Assembly (NCBI RefSeq): GCF_014489415.1 | Contig: NZ_CP060822.1 | Coordinates: 1,969,501-2,033,500 of the forward strand | Direction: 5' to 3' | Origin: Cylindrospermopsis curvispora GIHE-G1 | GTDB taxonomy: Bacteria; Cyanobacteriota; Cyanobacteriia; Cyanobacteriales; Nostocaceae | Length of the DNA: 64,000 nt | In this document: piece by piece, positions 38,955-48,904 of the stretch | Layout of the letters: every line of letters starts with the position of its first letter | Numbering within the stretch: position 1 is the first letter of the stretch | Position numbers and translations under genes: made by a program | Notes under the pieces: generated by a model | Database searches by the model: none | What the model saw: only the letters and a program-made list of their open reading frames with translations | Told to the model about the DNA's origin: nothing

Positions 38955-40349
38955 CTACCCTCCAATAATCTTTTTCAAGGTGGACATCTTACTTAAATAT
39001 GGTGCATAGCGCCAGTTTAAGTCTAAGCGAAAACCATTGTACAAAACACTTTTATAGTGAGAAAAAGTGTCAAATCCTGCTTTACCGTGATAGCTACCCA
39101 TACCGCTATCACCAACCCCCCCAAATGGTAAAGAAGAAACCGCTACTTGAATAATCGTGTCATTGATACATACGCCACCCGACGAAGTATTAGTCAAAAC
39201 CTGTTCTTGCAGCTTTTTATTTTCAGAGAATAGATACAGAGCTAAAGGTTTGGGTTTAGAGTTAATGATTTCTATTACTTCTTGAATATCTGTATATTCA
39301 ATTATGGGTAAAATAGGTCCAAATATTTCCTCTTCCATAATTTTATCAGTTAGGGAAATATTATCTATTAGTGTTGGTGCTATATATAAGCGTTCTGGGT
39401 TTATTTTACCTCCCACAATAATTCTACCAGCTTTAAGTAGTTCGGTTAATCTATGGAAATGATGTTTATTGATAATTCGGGCAAAATCTGGACTAACTTC
39501 TGGATTATCTCCATAGAATTCTTGAAGAACTTGCTGGAGAGCATTAATTAAATCAGATTTAATTTTCTTATTTACCAATAAATAATCAGGTGCAATACAA
39601 GTCTGACCAGCATTAATAAACTTGCCCCAAATAATACGTTTACTGGTGTGTTCTAGATTAATTTCTTTGTCAACAATACAAGGACTTTTGCCACCTAATT
39701 CTAGGGTGACTGGTGTAAGATGTTTAGCTGCTGCTGTCATAACTATTTTACCAATACCAGTACCACCTGTGAAGAAAATGTGATCAAATTTTTGTTCTAG
39801 TAAATGCTTGCTAGTTTCCACCCCACCTTCTACCACCCTAATGTATTCTGGCGGAAAATATTCGCCGATCAGTTGGGTTAGTAGTTTGGCTGTATGGGGT
39901 GCTAGTTCAGAAGGTTTAATAATGGTGCAATTACCTGCAGCGATAGATCCCACCAAGGGGGAAATAACCAACTGCAATGGATAATTCCAGGGGGAAATAA
40001 TTAAAACCATTCCTAAGGGTTCAGGCAATATTTTAGCCGAATAGTTAAAGAATTCTAGGGGAACTCCAGTCTTTTTAGGTTTAGTCCATTTTTTTATGTG
40101 CTTGATGGCATAATCTATTTCTTTAATAGCTCCGATTTCCATGGCATAACTTTCAAATTCTGGTTTTTTTAAATCACCCTTTAGAGCTGCAATAATAGAC
40201 TCTTTATTATCAGTCACCAGGGTTCTCAATTTTTGTAGTTGTGCCAGGCGAAAATTAACATCTTTAGTTTTACCCGTGGCAAAGAATTCCCTTTGTGTTT
40301 GGAGATAGGTGGTTATGGTATTTGGGTCTATACTAGCAATGGAAATCAT
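38955..40349 (-). CDS. Aldehyde dehydrogenase family protein
   Basis: 464-residue NAD(P)-dependent aldehyde dehydrogenase of the class-3/fatty-aldehyde type. The catalytic glutamate is in TLELGGKSPCIV and the nucleophilic Cys in NAGQTCIAPDYLLV (near residue 240), with the cofactor motif FTGGTGIGKIV ahead. The C-terminus ends in a hydrophobic/basic tail (LSKMSTLKKIIGG). It follows ureC by 52 bp on the same strand, so it may share the urease transcript, though no metabolic link is evident. In cyanobacteria such enzymes have been tied to fatty-aldehyde or apocarotenal oxidation. Confidence 0.9.
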   Translation of the reverse strand: MISIASIDPNTITTYLQTQREFFATGKTKDVNFRLAQLQKLRTLVTDNKESIIAALKGDLKKPEFESYAMEIGAIKEIDYAIKHIKKWTKPKKTGVPLEFFNYSAKILPEPLGMVLIISPWNYPLQLVISPLVGSIAAGNCTIIKPSELAPHTAKLLTQLIGEYFPPEYIRVVEGGVETSKHLLEQKFDHIFFTGGTGIGKIVMTAAAKHLTPVTLELGGKSPCIVDKEINLEHTSKRIIWGKFINAGQTCIAPDYLLVNKKIKSDLINALQQVLQEFYGDNPEVSPDFARIINKHHFHRLTELLKAGRIIVGGKINPERLYIAPTLIDNISLTDKIMEEEIFGPILPIIEYTDIQEVIEIINSKPKPLALYLFSENKKLQEQVLTNTSSGGVCINDTIIQVAVSSLPFGGVGDSGMGSYHGKAGFDTFSHYKSVLYNGFRLDLNWRYAPYLSKMSTLKKIIGG

Positions 40350-40401
40350 GTAATCTTCCTCTAGGTTAACAGCTTCTCAACTCAAAATAGTTCAAAATAA
40401 C

Positions 40402-42111
40402 TTAAAACAAAAAATATCTTTGTGCCATTGGTAAGATTGTAGCTGGTTCACAAGTTAATAATTCTCCATTTGCTCTCACTTCGTAGGTTTCTGGATCAAC
40501 TTCAATGCGCGGTAACCAATCATTTAGTTTCATATCCTGTTTAGTAATTGTTCTAGTTTTGCCAGCAGCAACCACTGATTTCTTCAGTCCTAACATTTGG
40601 GGAACTTCTCTGACTAAACTTATCTGAGACATGAAAGTTAGTGATGTTGTGTGACGAGCACCAGCAAAATTACCAAACATAGGGCGGCTATGAACAGGTT
40701 GAGGTGTGGGAATACTGGCATTGGCATCACCCATTTGGGCCCAAGCAATCATTCCCCCCTTAATTACTATTTCCGGTTTCACACCGAAAAAAGCTGGGTT
40801 CCATAAACATAGATCCGCCATTTTTCCCTCTTCCACCGAACCAACATAATCAGCAATCCCATGGGTAATAGCAGGATTAATAGTGTATTTTGCTATATAT
40901 CTTTGGGCGCGAAAATTATCTGCTTCTTTTCCTGAGGTAGAGAGTTCACCCCGCTGTACTTTCATTTTATGGGCAGTTTGCCAGGTTCTAATAATTACCT
41001 CTCCCACCCTTCCCATAGCTTGAGAATCAGAAGAAATCATACTAAAACCACCCAAATCGTGCAGAATATCTTCAGCTGCGATCGTCTCTCTTCTAATACG
41101 AGATTCGGCAAATGCTACATCTTCAGAAATGCTAGGGTCTAGATGATGACACACCATTAGCATATCTAAATGTTCATCTAGTGTATTGAGAGTATAAGGA
41201 CGAGTGGGATTGGTGGATGATGGTAACACATTGGGTTGTCCACACACTTTAATAATATCAGGTGCGTGACCTCCCCCTGCTCCCTCTGTGTGGTAGGTAT
41301 GAATGGCGCGATGTTTAAATGCTGCAATGGTATCTTCAACAAAACCAGCTTCGTTTAAGGTATCAGTGTGAATAGCTACCTGAATATCATATTCATCGGC
41401 AATGGTTAAACAGGTGTCAATTGTTGCGGGTGTAGTGCCCCAGTCCTCATGAAGTTTTAAGCCTATTACTCCAGCTTCTATTTGTTCTATTAGTCCTTGA
41501 GGTTGACTGGTATTACCCTTACCAGAAAACCCTAAATTGACAGGGAAAGCATCTGCTGCTTGTAGCATTCGGTAAATATTCCATGGTCCTGGGGTACAAG
41601 TTGTGGCATTTGTTCCCGTAGCAGGTCCCGTTCCTCCACCAATCATGGTCGTAATCCCGGAAGCAATAGCTACCTCAATCTGTTGGGGACAGATAAAGTG
41701 TATGTGGGTGTCTATTCCACCAGCAGTGAGAATCATACCTTCACCAGCTAGAGCTTCAGTTCCAGGTCCAATAATGATGTCTATGTTGTCTTGAATGTAG
41801 GGATTTCCAGCTTTACCAATCTTATAAATTTTCCCATCTTTAATGCCAACGTCTGCTTTAACCACACCCCACCAATCCAAAATTAGGGCGTTAGTAATGA
41901 CTAAATCTACTGCACCATCCCTATTGGCAATTGGGGATTGTCCCATACCATCCCGAATCACTTTTCCCCCACCAAATTTGACCTCGTCTCCATAGGTAGT
42001 GAAGTCCCTCTCTACCTCTATAAATAACTCAGTGTCTGCCAATCTAATTTTGTCTCCTACGGTGGGTCCGTATGTTTCAGCATAAGCCCGGCGATTCATT
42101 TTATAAGGCAT
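40402..42111 (-). CDS. ureC: Urease subunit alpha
   Basis: Catalytic nickel subunit that hydrolyses urea to ammonia and carbamate. 569 residues. The carbamylated lysine is in GLKLHEDWG, the nickel-binding His pairs in HIHFICPQQ and IHTDTLNE, and the flap/active-site histidine in [10 protein letters not shown]. Complete at both ends ([20 protein letters not shown] to [10 protein letters not shown]). Last urease gene of the cluster in transcription order; no ureE, F or G maturation genes lie in the window. Confidence 0.97.
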   Translation of the reverse strand: MPYKMNRRAYAETYGPTVGDKIRLADTELFIEVERDFTTYGDEVKFGGGKVIRDGMGQSPIANRDGAVDLVITNALILDWWGVVKADVGIKDGKIYKIGKAGNPYIQDNIDIIIGPGTEALAGEGMILTAGGIDTHIHFICPQQIEVAIASGITTMIGGGTGPATGTNATTCTPGPWNIYRMLQAADAFPVNLGFSGKGNTSQPQGLIEQIEAGVIGLKLHEDWGTTPATIDTCLTIADEYDIQVAIHTDTLNEAGFVEDTIAAFKHRAIHTYHTEGAGGGHAPDIIKVCGQPNVLPSSTNPTRPYTLNTLDEHLDMLMVCHHLDPSISEDVAFAESRIRRETIAAEDILHDLGGFSMISSDSQAMGRVGEVIIRTWQTAHKMKVQRGELSTSGKEADNFRAQRYIAKYTINPAITHGIADYVGSVEEGKMADLCLWNPAFFGVKPEIVIKGGMIAWAQMGDANASIPTPQPVHSRPMFGNFAGARHTTSLTFMSQISLVREVPQMLGLKKSVVAAGKTRTITKQDMKLNDWLPRIEVDPETYEVRANGELLTCEPATILPMAQRYFLF

Positions 42112-42175
42112 TATTTCTCCTGTTTATTATTTTGACTGGTTTAATTATTTTTTTGTTTTGTTTATGTGCGTGATC

Positions 42176-42481
42176 TTATAACTTACCGTTGATTTTACCG
42201 TTGAACCCATAGATTTCCCTTCTCCCCACTAGGGGAACTAGGGTAATTTCTTTCTCATCTCCAGGTTCAAATCTGACTGCTGTTCCTGCGGGGATATCTA
42301 ATCTCATTCCCCGTGCTTTTTCTCTGTCAAATTTCAGGGAGCTATTAACTTCATAAAAGTGAAAGTGTGAACCAATTTGGATAGGTCTATCTCCTGTATT
42401 GGCTACTATAAGGTTAATGGTGCTGCGACTAGCGTTTAGTTCTATGTCACCTGGTAAGGTGATAATTTCTCCTGGAATCAT
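42176..42481 (-). CDS. ureB: Urease subunit beta
   Basis: 101-residue structural subunit. The start [19 protein letters not shown] and the signature [14 protein letters not shown] are diagnostic. It lies between ureA (10 bp upstream) and ureC (64 bp downstream), the standard order. No catalytic residues are expected in this subunit. Confidence 0.97.
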   Translation of the reverse strand: MIPGEIITLPGDIELNASRSTINLIVANTGDRPIQIGSHFHFYEVNSSLKFDREKARGMRLDIPAGTAVRFEPGDEKEITLVPLVGRREIYGFNGKINGKL

Positions 42482-42491
42482 GCTGGTTCCT

Positions 42492-42794
42492 CTATCGAAT
42501 GGGATTGTGAACGGTTACTAATTTTGTGCCATCGGGAAATGTAGCTTCTACTTGCACTTCATGAATCATTTCCGCTACACCCTCCATTACGTCGTCTTTT
42601 GTTAGTAGGGTTGTGCCATAACTCATTAGTTGTGCTACTGTGTGTCCATCCCTTGCTCCCTCAAGAATGGAGGCGGAAATCAGGGCTATGGACTCGGGAT
42701 AATTTAACTTCAATCCTCGATTTTTTCTTCTTTCAGCTACTAAAGCAGCTGTGAATATTAATAACTTGTCTTTTTCCTGGGGTGTTAGTTGCAT
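42492..42794 (-). CDS. ureA: Urease subunit gamma
   Basis: 100-residue small subunit. [32 protein letters not shown] and [20 protein letters not shown] are the family hallmarks. Starts 2 bp after the ureD stop codon, indicating tight coupling in the ureD-ureA-ureB-ureC operon. Confidence 0.97.
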   Translation of the reverse strand: MQLTPQEKDKLLIFTAALVAERRKNRGLKLNYPESIALISASILEGARDGHTVAQLMSYGTTLLTKDDVMEGVAEMIHEVQVEATFPDGTKLVTVHNPIR

Positions 42795-42796
42795 TT

Positions 42797-43636
42797 TTAC
42801 CTCCTGGTAATTTGCCAGACTCTAGGAATACAATTACCACGGTTTAACAAAGATTGTCGCAAATCCTGCCAAACATTTGTAAACCAATTTCTTACCCAGG
42901 ATGTAGAACTACCACGATATCTACACAACATTCCCTGTTCTAACCTGGTCACACCAGCATCCCACCCATTAGCAATCCCAGAACGGGACTTTTCTATCCT
43001 TTCCTCGGATATGGGTAAACCAACACAGACAAAACTGCCAATTACCGGGTTCCCTTTTAAACTATGAGGGTTGTAAAATGCTTCTACACCACCGGGTATA
43101 TATTGTCTGTCTATCCATAGTGGTACTTCCCCTTGCCATATTTCTGTATGGGATAGGATTTCCCCTTCCACGAATTTTTCCCCTCTTGCTGTTCTCCCCA
43201 ATCTACTGATTTCCCACCCTATAAAACTACCCCCTTCTCCTAATTCTATGCGCACGTCTTGTCTATATTTCCCACCATTAAATACTATTGTCTCTTGAGG
43301 TAGGTATTCTAAACATGATCCCCTATCTATTTGGATACTTACTGTTTGTTTAGCATACAACCCATTGCTCCGATAGATTTTATTGGCAGCTGCTGTGGTT
43401 ATTAGTACGTCCGTCTCCGATTGTAAGTGAATTTTTGAACTCAGGCGATCGCCTGCTACCACACCTCCAGCGGTATGCAAAATCACACTGTGACATATTT
43501 TTTCACCTTCTGGATAAAAGGGGCGTTGTACTTTTAAGGGTGCTTGATTGTGACTGAACATTAATTGGGTGGAGTTTTGACGTTGAGCATAGACTAACTC
43601 GAGTTTTCCATGCCAACTATTTTCCTGATTATCCAT
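42797..43636 (-). CDS. ureD: Urease accessory protein UreD
   Basis: 279-residue scaffold that helps load nickel into apo-urease together with UreF and UreG. The family motifs [24 protein letters not shown] (in part) and [12 protein letters not shown] are near residues 40-90, and [18 protein letters not shown] follows. First gene of the urease operon; divergent from parA with 47 bp between the starts. The other accessory genes must be elsewhere. Confidence 0.94.
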   Translation of the reverse strand: MDNQENSWHGKLELVYAQRQNSTQLMFSHNQAPLKVQRPFYPEGEKICHSVILHTAGGVVAGDRLSSKIHLQSETDVLITTAAANKIYRSNGLYAKQTVSIQIDRGSCLEYLPQETIVFNGGKYRQDVRIELGEGGSFIGWEISRLGRTARGEKFVEGEILSHTEIWQGEVPLWIDRQYIPGGVEAFYNPHSLKGNPVIGSFVCVGLPISEERIEKSRSGIANGWDAGVTRLEQGMLCRYRGSSTSWVRNWFTNVWQDLRQSLLNRGNCIPRVWQITRR

Positions 43637-43683
43637 AAGTAAGGAAACGCTATAATTGACTACCTAGCCATCTACCAAAAACT

Positions 43684-44547
43684 ATGACTGCCAAAGTAAT
43701 TAGTATCTGTAACCTCAAAGGTGGAGTGGGTAAAACCACTCTAGTAATGACCTTAGCAGAATATTTAGCAGGTGACACCATATATGACAAACGGGTGCTT
43801 CTGATTGACTTGGATCCTCAAACTAATCTCACTAGTGCTATGATGTCGGAAGATGTATGGGAGTGGGAATATGACCAAAAGGGTTTAACTCTACCTTTCT
43901 TACTGAAAAATGTCGATTACTTCCTGGAAAAACCCCATAGTACAAGGTTCATTGTTCAAGACCACGTTTCTAATGTCAGAAATAAAAACTCTTTTAACTG
44001 TCTGCATTTAATTCCTAGCAGTCCCAGACTATTTGATGTTCAAGAGTACTTACCAGCTAATGCTGTAGCTATTTTACATAACATTCTTACACCCTTAAAA
44101 GAACAATATGACTATGTTCTCATTGATTGTCCACCTAGCATCAACAATGTGATCAAAAGTGCCTTCTACGCTAGTGATTTTTGTTTAATCCCCTGTGTAC
44201 CCAGTCGCATGTCAATTCATGGTCTGGAATTACTCCTGGAAAAACTCAGACTATTTAAAAAAGAATATGACCATCATATTACTCCTATGGGTACCATCAT
44301 CTCCCGCTATAATGGTACTAATTCTCAAACACACAATTTGAATTTTATTACTGTTAATCCTCTATTACCTCCCACTTTTACGATCAAAATTCCAGAAAGA
44401 TCGAAAATAGCTGAAGGATTGGATTTTGACCAGCAGTTAACCTATAAACAAAAATATGGTGATGTCCATGAAACCATGATAGCGCTAGCTAAAGAGTTTA
44501 TGTACAGAGTGGATAACAGCACTGTTTTTCAATCAGTGATTGCCTAA
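43684..44547 (+). CDS. ParA-family ATPase
   Basis: 287 residues. The deviant Walker A motif NLKGGVGKTTLV is at residues 9-20, the A' motif LIDLDPQTNLTSAM follows, and Walker B is VLIDCPPS near residue 147. Members position chromosomes, plasmids or other cargo such as carboxysomes. No parB gene is adjacent, so this is an orphan ParA with unknown cargo. It overlaps the convergent metallophosphatase gene by 4 bp. Confidence 0.88.
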   Translation: MTAKVISICNLKGGVGKTTLVMTLAEYLAGDTIYDKRVLLIDLDPQTNLTSAMMSEDVWEWEYDQKGLTLPFLLKNVDYFLEKPHSTRFIVQDHVSNVRNKNSFNCLHLIPSSPRLFDVQEYLPANAVAILHNILTPLKEQYDYVLIDCPPSINNVIKSAFYASDFCLIPCVPSRMSIHGLELLLEKLRLFKKEYDHHITPMGTIISRYNGTNSQTHNLNFITVNPLLPPTFTIKIPERSKIAEGLDFDQQLTYKQKYGDVHETMIALAKEFMYRVDNSTVFQSVIA

Positions 44548-45446
44548 TTACTTGGAATCACGGCTCTATCAAAAACACGGTTACTTGTATCAATAGCGTT
44601 AATTTCCATCCTATCTGCATAAACATCATAAGCAGCAAAACTCAAATCCCTAGTAGAGTATTCTGTCCATGGGGAGCGACCAACGGGACGACTTCCCGCA
44701 CCTGCACCGCAAATCAGATAGGTTGTGCCATTAATGGGTTTAGTTCGCTCATAATGATGTTCGTGACCGTTAATGTAAAGTTGAACTCCATACTTTTGAA
44801 ATATGGGGGTGAAGGTTTTGATGAAATTGGCATTGCTCCCATAAACACCAGAAGCATAAATTGGGTGATGACCAAATACAATCTTCCAAACAGCTTTGCT
44901 GGAGTTTAGTTCTTTATCTAACCAAATTAGTTGATTTTTCCAGTCCGCATTGCCATTGGTATCTAAAGCGAAAAACTGAACGTTTTCTCGGGTGAAGGTA
45001 TAGTATCTCCCTAACATGTTAAATTTGGGATAATTCACTTGAGGCACACCATTATCGGTTCTAATGTCGTGATTGCCCAAGCAAGCATGAAATTTCACGC
45101 CCTTTTCCAGTAAGGGTTGATAGGGACGTTCAAAAACTGCTTCTACTTTCTCAATTTCCCCATTGTTATAAATGTTGTCTCCAGCCAAAATAACCAGGTT
45201 GTAGGGTTTTTTTTGATGATATTCATTCATCGCTTTTGCTACTGCATACTGTCCTTTATCTCCTGTCCCCGTGTCTGCTACGGAAACAAATCGCAGTAAT
45301 GGGCCCTGATGTTGGACATTCCCCGCTATAGCAGTCTTGGGGTTAGCATTTTGACTGTTTTTGTTAATCAGGTTTTTGCTTACAACAGTTAATCCTAGTG
45401 TACCTAAACCGCATAGGAGAAAAAATTCTCGTCTTTTCATAGCCAT
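44544..45446 (-). CDS. Tat-exported calcineurin-like metallophosphatase
   Basis: 300-residue phosphoesterase. The start KRREFFLLCGLGTLGL is a twin-arginine signal, so export as a folded metalloprotein is expected. Dinuclear metal motifs are all present: VADTGTGDKGQ, GDNIYNNGE, LGNHD, GHHPIY and GHEHHYER. Resembles purple acid phosphatase/alkaline phosphatase-like proteins of cyanobacteria. The substrate is uncertain; phosphate monoesters are most likely. Confidence 0.88.
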   Translation of the reverse strand: MAMKRREFFLLCGLGTLGLTVVSKNLINKNSQNANPKTAIAGNVQHQGPLLRFVSVADTGTGDKGQYAVAKAMNEYHQKKPYNLVILAGDNIYNNGEIEKVEAVFERPYQPLLEKGVKFHACLGNHDIRTDNGVPQVNYPKFNMLGRYYTFTRENVQFFALDTNGNADWKNQLIWLDKELNSSKAVWKIVFGHHPIYASGVYGSNANFIKTFTPIFQKYGVQLYINGHEHHYERTKPINGTTYLICGAGAGSRPVGRSPWTEYSTRDLSFAAYDVYADRMEINAIDTSNRVFDRAVIPSN

Positions 45447-45485
45447 AATGTCGGTATATGTTAGTTAGTGTTCACACATTTAATT

Positions 45486-46499
45486 ATGTCCCAAGATAAA
45501 AAGCCTAGGTCTAAACAACAATTTCCAGTAATGGACCTATCACGAGTGTACCATAAAAAACCGCCATTTTGGAAAATTTTAATTATTCAGGTGCTGCGTG
45601 GGACAATAGGAATTCTCGAGAGGATGGTAACTAGGTTGGAGACTTCTTCTTCTACGACTCCAGAAAAAGGAGATCTCCTACTATGGTTTGTTCGCAAATG
45701 GGATGGGTTTTTACGGGGGTTTCGTCTGTTTTTACCTTCTAAGGTGGCTAATAATGTATCCGATGGTTTCTTAACTCTTATTTTTGCCTTTCTTGCACTG
45801 TTGGCAATTGGTGCTACAGCAATTTCTCTGATTTCCCAAATCGGTTCTCAACCAGTTCCCCAGTTAGTTCAACCACTAGCTGATTCTACTGTTGAGGGCA
45901 AATCTCAACCCCAGTTAGTTCAACCACCAGCTGATTCTACTGTTGAGGGCAAATCTCAACCCCAGTTAGGTCAACCACCAGCTGATTCTACTGTTGAGGG
46001 CAAATCTCAACCCCAGTTAGGTCAACCACCAGCTGATTCTACTGTTGAGGGCAAATCTCAACCCCAGTTAGGTCAACCACCAGCTGATTCTACTGTTGAG
46101 GGCAAATCTCAACCCCAGTTAGGTCAACCACCAGCTGATTCTACTGTTGAGGGCAAATCTCAACCCCAGTTAGGTCAACCAGTAACTGCGTTTATAGAAA
46201 AGCAGCTAAAAGAAATCACCGCAACAAGTATAATAAGCAAAGATAAACAAAAAATAGAGCTGGAACTTGTTCAATCAATTAAAATTAACTTCCGTATAAG
46301 TGAGATAGTTATAAGGATAACTAATGCTTGGTATAAATTAGAATCTTCACAACAAGAAAAATTAGCAGCAAAAATATTAAAGAGCTGTCAAGAAATGGAC
46401 CTGATTCATGTAAAACTTGTTAATGCTCAGAGTCAAGTAATTGCCAGAAGTCCGGTAATCGGGACGAAAATGGTCTTCTTCCAATTTCCTACTTCATAG
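45486..46499 (+). CDS. Membrane protein with six 17-residue tandem repeats
   Basis: Unrecognised protein of 337 residues from ATG 45486. A basic N-terminal region is followed by one transmembrane helix (FLTLIFAFLALLAIGATAI, about residues 96-114). After it come six copies of a 17-residue repeat, QPPADSTVEGKSQPQLG, Pro/Gln-rich and probably an extended linker or spacer. The last 100 residues are a folded-looking domain ending ARSPVIGTKMVFFQFPT. Topology suggests the repeats and C-terminal domain are outside the membrane. Variable copy number between strains is likely. Confidence 0.75.
   Translation: MSQDKKPRSKQQFPVMDLSRVYHKKPPFWKILIIQVLRGTIGILERMVTRLETSSSTTPEKGDLLLWFVRKWDGFLRGFRLFLPSKVANNVSDGFLTLIFAFLALLAIGATAISLISQIGSQPVPQLVQPLADSTVEGKSQPQLVQPPADSTVEGKSQPQLGQPPADSTVEGKSQPQLGQPPADSTVEGKSQPQLGQPPADSTVEGKSQPQLGQPPADSTVEGKSQPQLGQPVTAFIEKQLKEITATSIISKDKQKIELELVQSIKINFRISEIVIRITNAWYKLESSQQEKLAAKILKSCQEMDLIHVKLVNAQSQVIARSPVIGTKMVFFQFPTS
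45870..46175 (+). repeat. Six tandem copies of a 51-bp repeat
   Basis: Six head-to-tail 51-bp units, each starting CAACCACCAG (CAACCACTAG in the first), then CTGATTCTACTGTTGAGGGC. The inner four are identical to each other or nearly so by eye; the first two differ at single bases. The unit is a multiple of three, so copy changes keep the frame of the host gene. Confidence 0.95.
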
Positions 46500-46572
46500 G
46501 ATATAATAGTCCCGGATCCTTAATTTTCTCGCAATTTTTTTCAAAGACCACATTTTTACGCATTGGCAATTT

Positions 46573-46893
46573 ATGACCCAAACCTTCCAAGTAGAAATCA
46601 ACCATCAAGGGAAAAAGTATAACTTAGAAGTTCCTCAAGGTGAAACCATATTGTCTGTTGCTGACCAAGCACAACTAGGCCTACCTTCTTCCTGCCACGC
46701 AGGAGTATGTACCACTTGTGCGGCTTTAATTACAGAAGGGACTGTTGACCAATCAGATGGTATGGGTGTAGGAATGGAACTCCAAGCACAAGGTTATGCT
46801 TTGCTTTGTGTCGCTAGACCTCTTTCAGACCTAAAAATTGAAACGGAAAAGGAAGAAGTGGTCTATCAAAAGCAATTTGGTACAGCCAACTAA
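46573..46893 (+). CDS. Plant-type [2Fe-2S] ferredoxin
   Basis: 106-residue electron carrier. The cluster motif is CHAGVCTTC (C-x4-C-x2-C) near residues 41-49, with the fourth Cys in YALLCVARP near 79. Sequence around the cluster (LPSSCHAGVCTTCA) differs from photosynthetic PetF (SYPxSCRAGACSTC), and the tail VVYQKQFG suggests a specialised ferredoxin. The partner is not evident. Followed by the small conserved ORF and DUF3326. Confidence 0.92.
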   Translation: MTQTFQVEINHQGKKYNLEVPQGETILSVADQAQLGLPSSCHAGVCTTCAALITEGTVDQSDGMGVGMELQAQGYALLCVARPLSDLKIETEKEEVVYQKQFGTAN

Positions 46894-46987
46894 CAACCGA
46901 TAATTAATATTAATAATTAATAACTAATTAACAAATAATGGCCGTACTTTAGTAGAATCAGTACCGTAAATCAATACCTTTACCAAC

Positions 46988-47158
46988 ATGACTACCCATT
47001 TCATTACCGCTGAAGTAGATCTGCAAGAAACCCCGGCAGAATTACAACAAACCATTGAAGCAGAAATAAAAAAACAAGGTCAACCCCTCCGCTGGGCTGT
47101 AACCTCTGTAGATACCACAAGAGAAAAAGCAACCGTGGAAGCGGTGGTCACCCGTTAA
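46988..47158 (+). CDS. Small conserved-type protein (56 aa)
   Basis: ATG at 46988 to TAA at 47158. The product starts MTTHFITAEVDLQETPAEL and ends KATVEAVVTR. Short beta-alpha pattern, mildly charged, no membrane segment. It lies 17 bp before the DUF3326 gene in the same direction, suggesting co-expression. It resembles a small protein I recall next to DUF3326 genes in other cyanobacteria, but no function is known. Confidence 0.65.
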   Translation: MTTHFITAEVDLQETPAELQQTIEAEIKKQGQPLRWAVTSVDTTREKATVEAVVTR

Positions 47159-47175
47159 CCTATTGGCTTGATCTG

Positions 47176-48210
47176 ATGGAACGCCCATACACCGCAGTTC
47201 TTATTATACCAACTGGCATAGGCGCTACTATTGGTGGTTATGCAGGTGATGCCATACCATTAGCTAGGGTCATGTCACAGGTATGCGATCGCCTGATTAC
47301 CCATCCCAACGTACTAAATGGAGCAAGTCTATACTGGAACATATCTAATTCCTACTATGTAGAGGGATACGGTTTAGATAAGTTTGCCTCTGGAGAGTGG
47401 GGACTACGCCCGGTGCGTAGTAATAGAATAGGGGTAATTTTAGACAAAGCCATAGAGCCGGATTTAATGCTGCGGCACTTACAAACGGTGGATGGTGCCA
47501 GAGCGACCCTAGGTTTAAACATTGTAGACAGTATAGTTACGGATACTTCCCTAGGGGTAGAAATAGGTGTATCAGCCTCTGGAGTAAGTTGGGGAACTAT
47601 ATGTAACCCAGACAGTTTGTTGCGGGCGGCGGCAAAATTGGTAACTACAGAGAAAGTAGAAGCCATAGCAGTAGTGGGGAGATTTCCTGATAGTATAGAG
47701 GGGGAACGGGGCGAAAAATATCGTCAGGGGAAGGGGGTAGACCCAGTAGCAGGTGCTGAAGCTGTAATTAGCCATTTATTGGTGCGAACTTTTAAAATTC
47801 CTTGCGCCCATGCTCCAGCTTTAGCAACATCCCCACCCGAATTGGATTTATCACCTCTTGCAGCTGCTGAAGAAATAGGTTATACTTATATGCCATCTGT
47901 TTTAGTGGGCCTGAGTCGTGCACCCCAATTTATTACCAGTGAAAAAAACAAAAGTTTACCTGGGGATATTTGGGTAGAGGAGATTGACGCTGTCATATCA
48001 CCTGCGGGTGCTTGTGGTAGTAGTCTGCTCATGAGCTTAAGTCAGAAACAGTGTCAAATAGTCACGGTTACAGGCAATGAGACACTAATCACCGTACCTG
48101 CTGCATCTCTAGGAATCAAAGCTACACAAGTATCCTCTTACTTAGAAGCAATAGGTGTATTGGCAGCCCATAAAGCGGGAGTAGATCCCCAAGCATTATT
48201 AAGAGAATAA
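47176..48210 (+). CDS. DUF3326 family protein
   Basis: 344-residue protein of a family found in cyanobacteria and plants, function unknown. It begins MERPYTAVLIIPTGIGATIGGYAGDA; glycine-rich loops (GIGATIGGYAGD, SPAGACGSSLL) hint at an enzyme fold. The ATG follows the stop of the small ORF by 17 bp. No signal peptide or membrane segment is visible. Confidence 0.82.
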   Translation: MERPYTAVLIIPTGIGATIGGYAGDAIPLARVMSQVCDRLITHPNVLNGASLYWNISNSYYVEGYGLDKFASGEWGLRPVRSNRIGVILDKAIEPDLMLRHLQTVDGARATLGLNIVDSIVTDTSLGVEIGVSASGVSWGTICNPDSLLRAAAKLVTTEKVEAIAVVGRFPDSIEGERGEKYRQGKGVDPVAGAEAVISHLLVRTFKIPCAHAPALATSPPELDLSPLAAAEEIGYTYMPSVLVGLSRAPQFITSEKNKSLPGDIWVEEIDAVISPAGACGSSLLMSLSQKQCQIVTVTGNETLITVPAASLGIKATQVSSYLEAIGVLAAHKAGVDPQALLRE

Positions 48211-48264
48211 ATATCGCCCATTTTTTTATTTTTCCCAGCCGTTTGCGATAACTAATTAATACCC

Positions 48265-48852
48265 GTGGTAGAGCAACAAAAACAAGAACCAGAGATTCCA
48301 GAGCTTTCACGCACCCAAGTTCTAATAGCCATGGGACTAACAGCCATTATCCTATGGACAGTTGCCAAACTGTGGTTAGGGTTTGGAGATGTTATTCTAT
48401 TTAGGTTGTACTGGCAACCCACACACGTAGTTTGGGGTTTAGGATTGGGTTTGGGCATCACTATTTTCAGCAGTTTAGCCTATCGGCTTTCTTCTGATTA
48501 TCGAGAAAGTGCTGATTATTACCTTCGTATGGTACTTAAACCCTTAGTTTTACCTGACTTAATATGGTTAGGACTGCTACCCGGTTTAAGCGAGGAATTA
48601 TTGTTTCGTGGTGTAATGCTACCAGCTTTAGGAGCAGATCATCTGGCGGTGATAATTTCCAGTCTTTGTTTTGGAGTTCTGCACCTCACTGGTGCCAAAC
48701 AGTGGCCCTACGTGGTGTGGGCAACAATTATCGGCATAGTTTTATCCTATGGTGCCCTGTGGAGTGGTAATTTACTAGTACCCATTGTAGCGCACATTTT
48801 CACAAATTGGCTGGCTAGTTATTTGTGGAAAAGATGGCAAATGGCAACATAG
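48265..48852 (+). CDS. CPBP (Abi) family intramembrane glutamic protease
   Basis: 195-residue polytopic protein with about five membrane segments. The CPBP motifs are present: EELLFRGV (Glu-Glu-x-x-x-Arg, near residue 112), FGVLHLTG and VAHIFTNW with catalytic histidines. Homologues process prenylated proteins or serve bacteriocin self-immunity; here the substrate is unknown. The start is GTG at 48265. It is convergent with the ParM partner gene, with a hairpin between. Confidence 0.88.
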   Translation: MVEQQKQEPEIPELSRTQVLIAMGLTAIILWTVAKLWLGFGDVILFRLYWQPTHVVWGLGLGLGITIFSSLAYRLSSDYRESADYYLRMVLKPLVLPDLIWLGLLPGLSEELLFRGVMLPALGADHLAVIISSLCFGVLHLTGAKQWPYVVWATIIGIVLSYGALWSGNLLVPIVAHIFTNWLASYLWKRWQMAT

Positions 48853-48865
48853 TACAGGGAGGAAG

Positions 48866-48898
48866 TCGCCGAAAGACACGAGGAGGTGCCAACGGCGA
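48866..48898. terminator. Hairpin between convergent CPBP protease and ParM partner genes
   Basis: TCGCCG (48866-48871) pairs with CGGCGA (48893-48898) around a 21-nt loop, with a T-rich TTTC following on the plus strand. The location in a 52-bp convergent gap suits termination in both directions, but the stem is short. Confidence 0.4.
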
Positions 48899-48904
48899 TT
48901 TCAG

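Noticed and set aside
45870-46175. Tandem repeats as a CRISPR array
   Set aside because: Units are contiguous without spacers and stay in frame within a protein gene.
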